A stretch of 64,000 nt of DNA from HK1 sp965202735 (GTDB lineage: Bacteria; Pseudomonadota; Gammaproteobacteria; HK1). The translations under genes were made by a program, and so were the position numbers. The notes beneath the pieces were generated by a model. The model saw only the letters and a list, made by a program, of their open reading frames with translations, was not told the DNA's origin and made no database searches. The stretch covers positions 2,232,001 through 2,296,000 of the forward strand of contig OZ241844.1 of assembly GCA_965202735.1 (NCBI GenBank), given 5' to 3'. Positions 17,201 to 24,266 of this stretch are shown one piece after another (the stretch's first letter is position 1; the number at the start of each line of letters is the position of its first letter).

Positions 17201-19917
17201 CGGTCGTCGCGCCGCTCCACCGTCAGGCCGAGCGGGACGCCCGGGTCGGCGGGCGCCGCCACGGTGACCGTCACCGTCTCGCTGTCGGTGTTGCCGTGGC
17301 CGTCGCTCGCCGTCACCGTCATCGTGTAGGCGCCGGCCCGGGTCGGCGTGAACGCGAGCCGCGCCGCGCCGAGGCCGGTCCCCTCCGGCAGCGCCGGCGT
17401 CTCGCCCGCCTTGCGGGTCCATGTGTAGCCGATGGGGTCGCCGTCGGCATCGGTCGCCGTCGCCGTGATGGCCACCGCCTCGCCGGCCTCCACCGACACG
17501 TCCCCGATGTCCGCCAGCACCGGCGCCGCGTCGTCGTCGGTGATGGCGCCGGTCACCCGCAGCTTCTCCCCGCCCCCGGCGAGCGCCACCCTGGCGTCGC
17601 CCGTCTCCAGGGTGTCCAGCCGCAGGACGAAGGTCTCGTCCCCCTCCGCCCGGTGGTCGCCCAGCACCTCCACCCGCACCGTCTTCATCAGCGCATCCTT
17701 GCGGGCGGAGGCGTCGAACACCAGCGTCTCGTCGAGCGCGACGAAGTCCTCGGCCTCCGTCGCCGTGCTCCCGGGGCCCGCGAGCGCCGCCACCCGCACC
17801 TTCACATCGTCGGTCGGCTCCCCGCTCAGCGTCACCACGAACTCGACCTGCCTGCGCCCATCGTCCCCCTCGACGACGGCCGCCTCCTCCACCGCCACCG
17901 TCAGCGTGCCCATCGGCGTCGCCCCGCGCCCCCTCGAGCGCGGCCCCGCCCCGCCCGCGTTGACCGCACGCACCCGGAAGATGTACTTCCGCCCATTGGT
18001 CAGGCCCCCCACCGTGTGAGTGGTCGTGTCCGCACCGGAGCCCGCAATCTCCGCCCACGCCCCCCACGCCTGGCCGGGGCCGGCGAGGCGGTGGATGACC
18101 TCGTACCTGACAATCGCCGCATCGCCCTTGGCCCACGAGAGCGTCACCTCGCCGTCGCCCGGCCGGGCGCGGAACGCCTTCGGAGCCCTGGGCGGACGGG
18201 TCTCGGCCTCCGTCACCGTCACCGCCACCGTCCCCGCCGGAGCCGGGGTGCGCACCGCCGCGCCGTCGAGCGTGACGGCGTGGGAGACCACCGCCTCGCC
18301 CACCGCGCGCCCCGTCACCGTCACCGTCTGCGGCGTGTCCGTGTCTCCGGAGGCAAAGCGCAGGGTGGACGGGCGCACCGTCGCCTTCGCCGGGTCGCTG
18401 CTCTCAAGGGTCACCGTCGCGCTGTAGGCCCCGTTCATCGCCACCGTCCAGGTCGCGGTGCCGCCTTCCTCCACCTCGACCGCGGTCTCGCTGAGGCGAA
18501 GCGCCGGCGTGTCCCGGTTGACCAGCGTCACCGACGCCGCCTCCGACCACGGGCTCGCCCCCGCGGCGTTGTACGACTGCACCTGGAACTCAAGCCCCGT
18601 CCCGTCGAGGTAGCCCGGAAAGGCCACCACCACCCCGCGGGTCGACGCATCGCCCCGCCACACCCCCGTCGCCGGCGTCCAGCCGGCGAACTGCCGCAGC
18701 CGGTACCGCCACCCCGTTATCGTCGGGTCCGTCTCAGCGCGCCACGCCAGCGTCACCCGGTCCTCCGTCGGCGTCGCGCTCAACCCCGTCGGCCTCGCCG
18801 GCACCGACAGCGCCGGCGGTATCACCCCGCGCGGCGCAAACACCGGGCCGCGCAGCCCGTACCGCGCCGCATCCGCCGCCGTCTCGCACACCACCGCCGG
18901 CCAGGGCCACTTGTCGGGCGCCCCGAACAGGTGCAGCCGGTCCAGCTCGAAGTCCTCCGCCTCCCGGTCCCCGTCCACCTTCGCCGTCACCGCCACCTCC
19001 GCCACCCCATTGCGGAACGCCACCCGCGACGGCAGCTCGAAGTCCGCCAGCGTCGCCGCACGAAGGTCCCCCCGCCCCCCGTCGCGCACCCGCCACCGCG
19101 TCGCAATGGTCCGCGTGAACGAGCGGTCCCGCCGGAACGTGCAGGCGTCCGCCTTCCCGCTCGCCACCCCCGCCTCCAGGCGCATCTTGAACCGGCGCCC
19201 CGAGAGCGTGCGCCCCAGCGTCCCGAGGTCCTCGTACCGCACCCGGATCCCCGCCCCCCGCTCGCCTATCCGTACGTCGCGGCGCCCCGTCCCCTTGACC
19301 TCGTACTCCCCAGGCTTCGGCTTGAGACGAATCGACAGTATCTCGTTCCCCTCCAGCTTCCCGTCCACCGCAATGTCCACATGGTGACAGCGCCGCGCCA
19401 CGAACCGCACGTCCGGATTCAGCTCGCTCTGCGTCGAGGGAAAGCGCAGCGCCACGTTGCGCAGCGTCCTGCGCGTCGGCCCCAGGTCCGACGCATCCGC
19501 CGCCGACCCCGTCACTATCTCGAAGTCCACCGACAGCGTCATCTCCTCCACCCGCCGCTTCGAGCGCTCCACCCGCAGCGTCAGCACATCCCCTTCCATC
19601 ACCTTGTCGTCAATCCGCTCCAGCACCTCGATGCCCGACGGACAGTCACCGTTGCTCGGCGCCTGGCCATGGCCGTACACGCTGAACGCCCCGGTCAGGC
19701 TCAGCTCCGGGAGCGGCTGCGCCTGCGCCTGCGCCGGCGCCTGCGCCGATGCCCCGCCGAGGGCGGCGCTCAGGGCCACGGCCCCGGCGAGCCGCACCGC
19801 ACGGCGCCGCAGATGGGCCGGCGCGCGCTCGGGCGTGGGGCTCTGCGCGTGGGGGGAAGAGGACGGTGGGGGAGAGGACGGAGAGGAGAGTGGGGAGAGT
19901 GCCGGGTTGAACGCCAT
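14281..19917 (-). CDS. Large autotransporter-like protein with FN3, Calx-beta and cadherin-like repeats
   Basis: This 1,878-residue protein is probably secreted and outer-membrane anchored. An extended Pro/Ser-rich N terminus precedes a signal peptide at about residues 38-58 (RAVRLAGAVALSAALGGASA). The passenger holds Calx-beta-like stretches (VEEGGTATWTVAMNG, LVFDASARKDALMKTV), FN3 modules (PTGLSATPTEDRVTLAWRAE, APKAFRARPGDGEVTLSW) and a cadherin/PKD-like segment (DADGDPIGYTW, AGAYTMTVTASDG). About the last 330 residues alternate like a beta barrel and end in Trp (VRGELRW), as expected for a type V translocator. The ATG at 19917 has GGAGG eight bases upstream. The role is likely adhesion or matrix binding. 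Its 3' end seeded the 20-bp repeat array. Confidence 0.82.
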   Translation of the reverse strand: MAFNPALSPLSSPSSPPPSSSPHAQSPTPERAPAHLRRRAVRLAGAVALSAALGGASAQAPAQAQAQPLPELSLTGAFSVYGHGQAPSNGDCPSGIEVLERIDDKVMEGDVLTLRVERSKRRVEEMTLSVDFEIVTGSAADASDLGPTRRTLRNVALRFPSTQSELNPDVRFVARRCHHVDIAVDGKLEGNEILSIRLKPKPGEYEVKGTGRRDVRIGERGAGIRVRYEDLGTLGRTLSGRRFKMRLEAGVASGKADACTFRRDRSFTRTIATRWRVRDGGRGDLRAATLADFELPSRVAFRNGVAEVAVTAKVDGDREAEDFELDRLHLFGAPDKWPWPAVVCETAADAARYGLRGPVFAPRGVIPPALSVPARPTGLSATPTEDRVTLAWRAETDPTITGWRYRLRQFAGWTPATGVWRGDASTRGVVVAFPGYLDGTGLEFQVQSYNAAGASPWSEAASVTLVNRDTPALRLSETAVEVEEGGTATWTVAMNGAYSATVTLESSDPAKATVRPSTLRFASGDTDTPQTVTVTGRAVGEAVVSHAVTLDGAAVRTPAPAGTVAVTVTEAETRPPRAPKAFRARPGDGEVTLSWAKGDAAIVRYEVIHRLAGPGQAWGAWAEIAGSGADTTTHTVGGLTNGRKYIFRVRAVNAGGAGPRSRGRGATPMGTLTVAVEEAAVVEGDDGRRQVEFVVTLSGEPTDDVKVRVAALAGPGSTATEAEDFVALDETLVFDASARKDALMKTVRVEVLGDHRAEGDETFVLRLDTLETGDARVALAGGGEKLRVTGAITDDDAAPVLADIGDVSVEAGEAVAITATATDADGDPIGYTWTRKAGETPALPEGTGLGAARLAFTPTRAGAYTMTVTASDGHGNTDSETVTVTVAAPADPGVPLGLTVERRDDRLHLSWTALADPERTGWQFRYRSFNSLTGGYGAWRDWVAIADPSATSHTVSSDQCHEGQEFELRATTDAGPGTVASAELSRVEREWIAYPLDRYITYRPRDMNSHFDRGVIFLSGSYRTLGGVTYSAVSGDNPQEGDLLRFVVNLRERIGRHLSAPVRVIPEARAFDYVGNTRDFAKAPTDKATIYSSTSGPLVFTPSGWSRERGIFYVKLEADEDTRDHNIFITYRLEGGGNPCSPKYGAYRQDIVVRDMTPTLTLETAPDAVSEGAPVRLLVHSDKPVRGTLPVSLTLSDRDSSGFSAADIHGGLTQTYRANFAGGKIGVIGVYTLVDADASEGTEKYTITLNDAAGYAIGEDVTVRGEVKDGPAGAGYHGFSGATDVTVGLTVMPSALTVSEGGTGAYTVKLDAWPESATTVTVTPQSSALAVATVSSESLTFTPENYSTTQTVTVRGVPDDDTDDDTATVTHSARMGDTVLTVTSGETVTVTVKDTTGAVHANAVHRAVLPQVAAAMASQSLDAVAGRIEAVTSGEGGRSLALGAWPGAARAEAWGDGAGSAGGWRDERRDAEPTGTRLRELLDGARFALPLGASETGGGGASAAVWGRGGRVSLSGSEDDVSWDGGVWSAHVGADMRVRPGLLAGAAVSWSEGTFDTEADDAGGDRVKSVYETELMAVHPYLAWLYSGGAHVWASAGYGKGEVRVEEESGPTRGVDMTYASAALGGRGVVSEDTRWIAGGVTRVSVRGEGAVSRVKAEGGDGLSALSSDTRRVRVGLEGSHERGLGGEATLTPALEVGLRHDGGDALDGAGVEAGASLTWRDPAAGVTMEVRARTVVAHEESGHEEWGVSARVQMAPGVDGHGLWLTVAPSWGRTATDLEGLFERRAGSGPGWGSGLEAEGHVEAEVGYGFGVRGPGRMAVLSPYGGLALTEGGGRTLRVGARYTVGPTLRLSMEGERREEEARAAEASLMVRGELRW

Positions 19918-20169
19918 GTCGGGAGCCTCCATCGAAGTCCGTTTCGATTGCCGCCGCCCATACCGCCGGCGCGGCTGCGGTGCGAGAGTCTGAACGACAG
20001 ATGTCACGAAAGAATCACGGGGCGCCGCGAGACCGGTCCGTGCCGTCCTCCGGCCATCGAGCCATCCGCACCATGTCCCCCGGCCGATGCCCCGCATCCG
20101 CAATCAGTCCACCCGCCGTCGAAGATACCCGCTCAGGGCATCGAGAGATACACCACGCCCGCATGGGCA
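19918..20169 (+). other. Upstream region of the autotransporter gene
   Basis: No gene was recognised. The sequence holds the GGAGG ribosome-binding site for the minus-strand autotransporter and presumably its promoter. A stretch near 20104-20160 (cgaagatacccgctcagggcatcgagag) is similar to the prfB start region at 12620-12660; this looks like chance or recombination and is not a gene. Confidence 0.35.
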
Positions 20170-20340
20170 GCCATTCCCGCCAGCGCCCGGAGAGGCCGTA
20201 CCGTGGTGGGATGCCGACGCGGTCTCGACCCTCGGGGCACCGGGTCGAGAGGAATTCAGGAGCATGTTCCCGCCAGCGCCCGGAGAGGCTGTGCCGCGGT
20301 GGGATTCCGGCACGATTCCGACCACCGGGGCAAACCCCTC
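20170..20340 (+). repeat. Family-2 repeat, rearranged double copy
   Basis: Two incomplete family-2 units lie head to tail. AGCCATTCCCGCCAGCGCCC starts the first at 20170. GTTCCCGCCAGCGCCCGGAG starts the second near 20265, and its CCGCGGTGGGATTCCGG matches the family core. No target duplication was found. Confidence 0.65.
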
Positions 20341-20432
20341 TCCCGGGGGGAGAGGGGCTTCTTTCCGGACCAATCGCCGGGCTCAGGAGAAGACACCCGC
20401 ATTCTCCCCTCTCCCCCCGGGAGAGGGGCTTC
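20333..20432 (+). repeat. Pair of CT-rich hairpin repeats
   Basis: ACCCCTCTCCCGGGGGGAGA near 20334 and TCCCCTCTCCCCCCGGGAGA near 20404 are two palindromic stretches about 70 bp apart, each followed by GGGGCTTC. They could act as bidirectional transcription terminators between divergent units, but this is inferred only from the strong dyads. Confidence 0.6.
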
Positions 20433-20549
20433 CTTCGGGACCAGGGCATCCTGTCTTTGCGAACCGTGCGCGCGATGCCCTTGTCCCCAGGGTCTCCCGG
20501 AACCGGAAACGAGGGCTCTGGCAAACCGGACGTACACCCTTCCCGACGA

Positions 20550-20623
20550 CGGGTGGCGTCTCGGTTCGACTTTCTTCCTCAACGCGACACAACGGTCCCG
20601 GAGTCAAACCGAGACATCACCCG
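20550..20623 (+). repeat. Family-3 mini-element, diverged copy (~74 bp)
   Basis: Imperfect terminal inverted repeats CGGGTGGCGTCTCGGTTCGA and the complement of GTCAAACCGAGACATCACCC enclose CTTCCTCAACGCGACACAAC. The core is nearly identical to the nested element at 32723-32792. Confidence 0.75.
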
Positions 20624-20650
20624 AACCCGGCTTCGGGCCGGACATGCGCG

Positions 20651-21553
20651 TCAGCCGGGCGGGACGAGTCCGGCAAGGAACGCATCGATCGCGTCGAGCG
20701 TTTCGCCGGGACGTTCTCGATGGGGAGCATGCCCGCAGTCCGCGAGCCAGACCCGGGTGACCGGCCCGGGCACGCCGCGTTCGATCGCATCGAGCTGCGC
20801 CGGTGTTCCGTAGGCATCGTGGTCGCCCTGGATCAGCAGCACGGGCGCGGCGATCCCGGGCAGGAACGCCTCGATCGACCAGCGCCGGAACTCCGGCCGC
20901 AGCCAGGCGTCGTGCCAGCCGAAGAATGCCGCGTCCACCCCGTCGCCGTGGTGACGGGCGAGCCGCTCGCGCAGCCCGCCGCGACGGTAGGCGTCGCCGG
21001 CGGCGCGGATGCTCTCGACGCTCACGTCCTCGCAGAACACGTGCGGGGCGAGCAGCACCAGCGCCCGAACCCTCGGCGGCGCGTTCCGCTCTCCTCGAAG
21101 GCAAGGAGCCTGTCGCACCCGCGTGCGCGGCGGTGGGGCAGGCGGTCGCCATCTCCGCCGCGCGCCTCGCACCCGCGCGCGGGCGCGCGGCGGCGGGCCT
21201 CCCGCAGGCTGCCCGGCGTGCACGATCGCGATGGAGGCGCCGTCGCTGTGCCCGACGAGCACCGCGTCCCCGATGCCGGCGGCATCCAGGACCGCCCCCA
21301 CCACCTCACGCCCTTCGATATGCATGTAGTCGATGCCCCGCGGGAGCTCGGCGGGGTCCGACCCACCGTACCCGGCGCGGGAGTACGCGAACACGGGGAG
21401 TCCCGTCCGCCGGTGGAGCAGGGCGGGAAAGTCGCGCCACGTCGCGACGCAGCCGAGCCCCTCGTGAAGGAGGACGAGGGTCGGGGCCGCGCGGTCGGGC
21501 TCGCCCCACCACCGGCACTCGAGCCGGGCTCCGCCAGCGATGATCGTCCGCAT
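20651..21553 (-). CDS. Alpha/beta-hydrolase with a ~45-residue insertion
   Basis: This 300-residue hydrolase-fold protein has LVLLHEGLGCVATWRDFP (oxyanion region) near residue 30, the nucleophile elbow LVGHSDGAS near 100 and the terminal catalytic acid/His region LIQGDHDAYGT ... DCGHAPHRE. Relatives include carboxylesterases and MhpC-like C-C hydrolases; the substrate is unknown. Between IAIVHAG and RVRALVLLAPHVF an Arg/Pro-rich run of about 45 residues (PPPRARARVRG, WRPPAPPP) interrupts the fold just after the nucleophile helix. It is in frame and looks like repeat-derived DNA. AGGGAG precedes ATG 21553. The enzyme may be impaired, or the loop may be tolerated. Confidence 0.8.
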   Translation of the reverse strand: MRTIIAGGARLECRWWGEPDRAAPTLVLLHEGLGCVATWRDFPALLHRRTGLPVFAYSRAGYGGSDPAELPRGIDYMHIEGREVVGAVLDAAGIGDAVLVGHSDGASIAIVHAGQPAGGPPPRARARVRGARRRWRPPAPPPRTRVRQAPCLRGERNAPPRVRALVLLAPHVFCEDVSVESIRAAGDAYRRGGLRERLARHHGDGVDAAFFGWHDAWLRPEFRRWSIEAFLPGIAAPVLLIQGDHDAYGTPAQLDAIERGVPGPVTRVWLADCGHAPHRERPGETLDAIDAFLAGLVPPG

Positions 21554-21572
21554 CGTCCCGCTCCCTGCCCGC

Positions 21573-21694
21573 CCCCGAGCACCGAACCCTGAACCCCGAG
21601 CCCCGAGCCCTGAACCCCGAGCCCCGAGCCCTGAACCCTGAACTCCGAACCCTGAACCCCCGAACCCTGAGCCCCGAACCCTGAGCCCCGAACC
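21573..21694 (+). repeat. Heptanucleotide tandem repeat (~17 units)
   Basis: Units of seven bases alternate among CCGAACC, CTGAACC and CCGAGCC over about 120 bp. The array sits upstream of the hydrolase gene and 110 bp before the DUF1127 gene. Because seven is not a multiple of three, unit changes shift every reading frame, so the Gly/Ser/Arg open frames across it are artefacts. Confidence 0.9.
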
Positions 21695-21805
21695 ATTGTC
21701 GTCGGGCTCGAACCCGCGTGCACGGCCCGCGAATTCGTTGCTTGAATCGAACTCGCGCCATCCCCACCTGTCCAACTCATCGACAACGAATCCTGGACCG
21801 AGACC

Positions 21806-22201
21806 ATGAACAAGATTCCATACCGAGAGGACGACCCCTGGCTTGCGCACGATCCACGCGTGTACCTGATGCACATGGCGCGCGCGCGGGAGCTTCAGTC
21901 CGAAGCGATCGGCCGCGCGTTCGGCGCGGCGGGACGCGCTGTCGCCCGGATCGCGTACCGCGCGTATCGGGGCATCGCGGACGCCGTTCGCAAGCGCCGG
22001 ACGATCGCCGAGCTGTCGCGGCTCGACGACCACCTGCTCGACGACATCGGCATCGACCGCGAGCAGATCCCGACGATCGCGCAGGGGCTGATCGCTCCGA
22101 GCGGCGACGCGCCGCGGCGCTTCATCCCGGCCGCGCCGTACCCGCCGGAATTCCGCGGCGAGGCCGCGAACGACACGAAATCGCCGTCCGTCGCCGCCTG
22201 A
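21806..22201 (+). CDS. DUF1127-containing small protein
   Basis: This 131-residue protein has the DUF1127 (YjiS-like) module RKRRTIAELSRLDDHLLDDIGIDREQI at about residues 61-88. That domain appears in small alphaproteobacterial and gammaproteobacterial proteins, some of which affect RNA or metabolism under stress. The N-terminal half is helical and basic (ARAREL..., AARAVARIAYRAYRG); the C-terminal tail (PAAPYPPEFRGEAAND) is disordered-looking. No membrane segment is seen. The start ATG at 21806 is preceded by a weak GACCGAGACC. Function in this organism is unknown. Confidence 0.75.
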   Translation: MNKIPYREDDPWLAHDPRVYLMHMARARELQSEAIGRAFGAAGRAVARIAYRAYRGIADAVRKRRTIAELSRLDDHLLDDIGIDREQIPTIAQGLIAPSGDAPRRFIPAAPYPPEFRGEAANDTKSPSVAA

Positions 22202-22738
22202 GGCGACGCCGCGGCAATGGTTCGGCAAGGGCCGGAGGCTCTGCGGTCCCTCCTCCCTCCTCCGACCGGAATCCTCCGGCCCGATTGCCGATCATTCCCC
22301 GCCCCCCGACCCGTCGCGACCGGGCACGCCGGCGCGTCCTTCCTCGCCGTCGCCGGAGCCCGTTCCCACGAGCCCCCGGTGACCGGGCACACCCCCGTCG
22401 CGTCCGGCCCGCTCGCCACGCCGGCACCCTCGTCGTTGCGCCGGGGCAGACACCGGGCGCACGGGGCAACGGTGTCGACCGGCACCACCGGTTGACCCCC
22501 TCGCCGTTGCGCCGGGGCAGACACCGGGCGCACGGGCCCCGCACGATTGGGGAATGCCGCCCGGCGTGACGGTGGACGCAGACGCCGGCCGCATGAGCCC
22601 CGCACCGGGCGCACGGGCCCCGCACACCTGAATCGCCGCAGGTATCCGGCCCGCTTGCGGGCGCGTCGCCCGCAGGCCCGGCGTGCCCTGTCCTTGCAAC
22701 GGAGGCGAGCTTCCGGGAGCGCGATCCCCCGCGGGCGA
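22202..22738 (+). other. Repeat-rich gap with a 37-bp direct duplication
   Basis: No gene is supported. A 37-bp stretch containing TTGCGCCGGGGCAGACACCG occurs at 22430-22466 and again at 22501-22537 with one mismatch, period 71. Several CCGGGCGCACGGGCC and GGGCCCCGCAC fragments follow to about 22625. Confidence 0.6.
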
Positions 22739-22876
22739 TCCCCAGGACCATTCAGAAGTCGCGGCCACCAGCCGCCAGACCGGAAGCTCGCACGGTGGCT
22801 GGCGGTCTTCCGGCATCGAAGACCCGATTCGAGCGTCTGACGAACCGCTCGTCACGACTTCCGGAGAGCCCTGGGG
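22739..22876 (+). repeat. Family-1 intergenic repeat, copy B
   Basis: This copy reads CCCAGGACCATTCAGAAGTC at the left and CCGGAGAGCCCTGGGG at the right, so the outermost bases (CCCAGG and CCTGGGG) are inverted. It is about 90 percent or more identical by eye to copies at 11250 and 36145. It lies just upstream of the MFS gene. Confidence 0.85.
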
Positions 22877-22919
22877 CGATCCCCCGCGGACTTGCGGCGC
22901 CACCGCTCCCTCTCCACCA

Positions 22920-24227
22920 TTGCGCCCTCCCCACGGAAGGGCCGCCACGATCACCGCACGACTGTCATTCGCGCTCCAGGCCAACGACCGGTTCTTCTAC
23001 GGCTGGGTGATGCTCGGCGTCGCGGCGCTCGCGATGTTCGCGAGCGGTCCGGGACAGTCGCATACCTTCAGCGTGTTCCTGCTGCCGATCAGCGAGGACC
23101 TGGGCATCTCCCGGACCTCGGTGTCGGGCGCCTACGCATTCGCGACGCTCGTCGCCGCGCTCGGACTGCCCCGCGTCGGGCGGCTGGTCGACCGCCACGG
23201 CGTGCGGGCGGTGCTCACCGGGGTGGGGGCGGCGCTGGGCGCGGCGGCCGTCGCGTTCGGGGCGGTGAGCGGGTTCGTGCTGCTGACCCTGGGATTCGCC
23301 GCGCTGCGGTTCTTCGGGCAGGGCTCGCTGATGCTTTGCGCGGGCAACCTTGCCTCGCAGTGGTTCGACCGCAGGCGCGGCCTCGCGCTCAGCCTGACCA
23401 TGCTCGGGTTCTCGGTGAGCGTCGCGGTGCACCCGCCGCTCGCGCAGGGGCTGATCGACGCGCTCGGCTGGCGGACGGCCTGGGTGGTGATGGGGGTGGC
23501 GACGTGGCTCCTGCTGCTGCCCCCGGTGCTGCTGCTCGTCTTCGACCGGCCGGAGGCGCTGGGGCTCCGTCCCGACGGCGCGGCCACGCAGGCCGCGACG
23601 GCGCACCCGCAGGCCCGGCCGGACGGCGCCGCGGTCGGCCTGACCCTTCCCGAGGCGAGACGCACCGGCGCGTTCTGGATCATCCTGGCGTCGAACTGCT
23701 CGTTCTCGGCGCTGGTGACCGCGATGTTCTTCCACCAGGTGTCGGTGTTCGGGGCGCAGGGACTCGATTCCGCCACCGCGGCCTCGATGTTCTCCATCTC
23801 CGCGGTGGTGATGGTGGTCACGACCCCGCTGGTCGGGATGCTGCTCGACCGGCTCCCCACGAAGCCCCTCTACGCCGGCGCCCTGATCTCGGTGAGCGTA
23901 TCGCTGGTCGCCATGAGCATGGTGAGCGACCTCGCGAGCGCCGTCGGGTTCGGCGTCCTGTTCGGAATGGCCAACGCGGCGATGCATGCGCACTTCACCT
24001 TCGTGTGGCCCAGGTTCTTCGGCCGCCGCCATCTCGGCTCGATCCAGGGCGTCGCCCAGATGGCCGCGGTGATCGGCGCATCCGTCGGCCCGATTCCACT
24101 CGGGCTCGGATACGACTATCTTGGAAGCTACGGCGGCACGCTGGTCGCGCTCGCCGCGGTCCCGGTGGTGTGCGCGGTGGCGGTGGCGTTCATGCGCGCG
24201 CCGAGGCTGGAACCGACCGCGGCCTGA
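22920..24227 (+). CDS. Major facilitator superfamily transporter
   Basis: The protein has twelve predicted membrane segments. It starts in the mature part with FFYGWVMLGVAALAMFASGPGQSHTFSVF, a form typical of monocarboxylate/oxalate-formate-like MFS proteins. The loop 2-3 motif LPRVGRLVDRHGVR is near residue 80 and its weaker second-half counterpart TPLVGMLLDRLPTKP near 310. A charged, Ala/Pro-rich loop separates the halves. The substrate is unknown; organic acids would be a guess. No ATG or GTG precedes the first helix in a suitable place. TTG 22920 is the nearest conventional codon, and GGAAGGG at 22934 would fit only a rarer start, so the 5' end is uncertain. Family-1 copy B ends 43 bp upstream. 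Confidence 0.8.
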   Translation: MRPPHGRAATITARLSFALQANDRFFYGWVMLGVAALAMFASGPGQSHTFSVFLLPISEDLGISRTSVSGAYAFATLVAALGLPRVGRLVDRHGVRAVLTGVGAALGAAAVAFGAVSGFVLLTLGFAALRFFGQGSLMLCAGNLASQWFDRRRGLALSLTMLGFSVSVAVHPPLAQGLIDALGWRTAWVVMGVATWLLLLPPVLLLVFDRPEALGLRPDGAATQAATAHPQARPDGAAVGLTLPEARRTGAFWIILASNCSFSALVTAMFFHQVSVFGAQGLDSATAASMFSISAVVMVVTTPLVGMLLDRLPTKPLYAGALISVSVSLVAMSMVSDLASAVGFGVLFGMANAAMHAHFTFVWPRFFGRRHLGSIQGVAQMAAVIGASVGPIPLGLGYDYLGSYGGTLVALAAVPVVCAVAVAFMRAPRLEPTAA

Positions 24228-24266
24228 TGCGCCGGCGGTCCGGATGACTTCCCGGGGGGAGCACCG

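Noticed and set aside
17149..20760. Very long plus-strand frame opposite the autotransporter
   Set aside because: Arg/His/Pro-rich shadow; the minus strand carries the signal peptide, domains and barrel.
21573..21694. Telomere-like sequence indicating a linear end
   Set aside because: It is an internal, imperfect heptamer array with genes on both sides.
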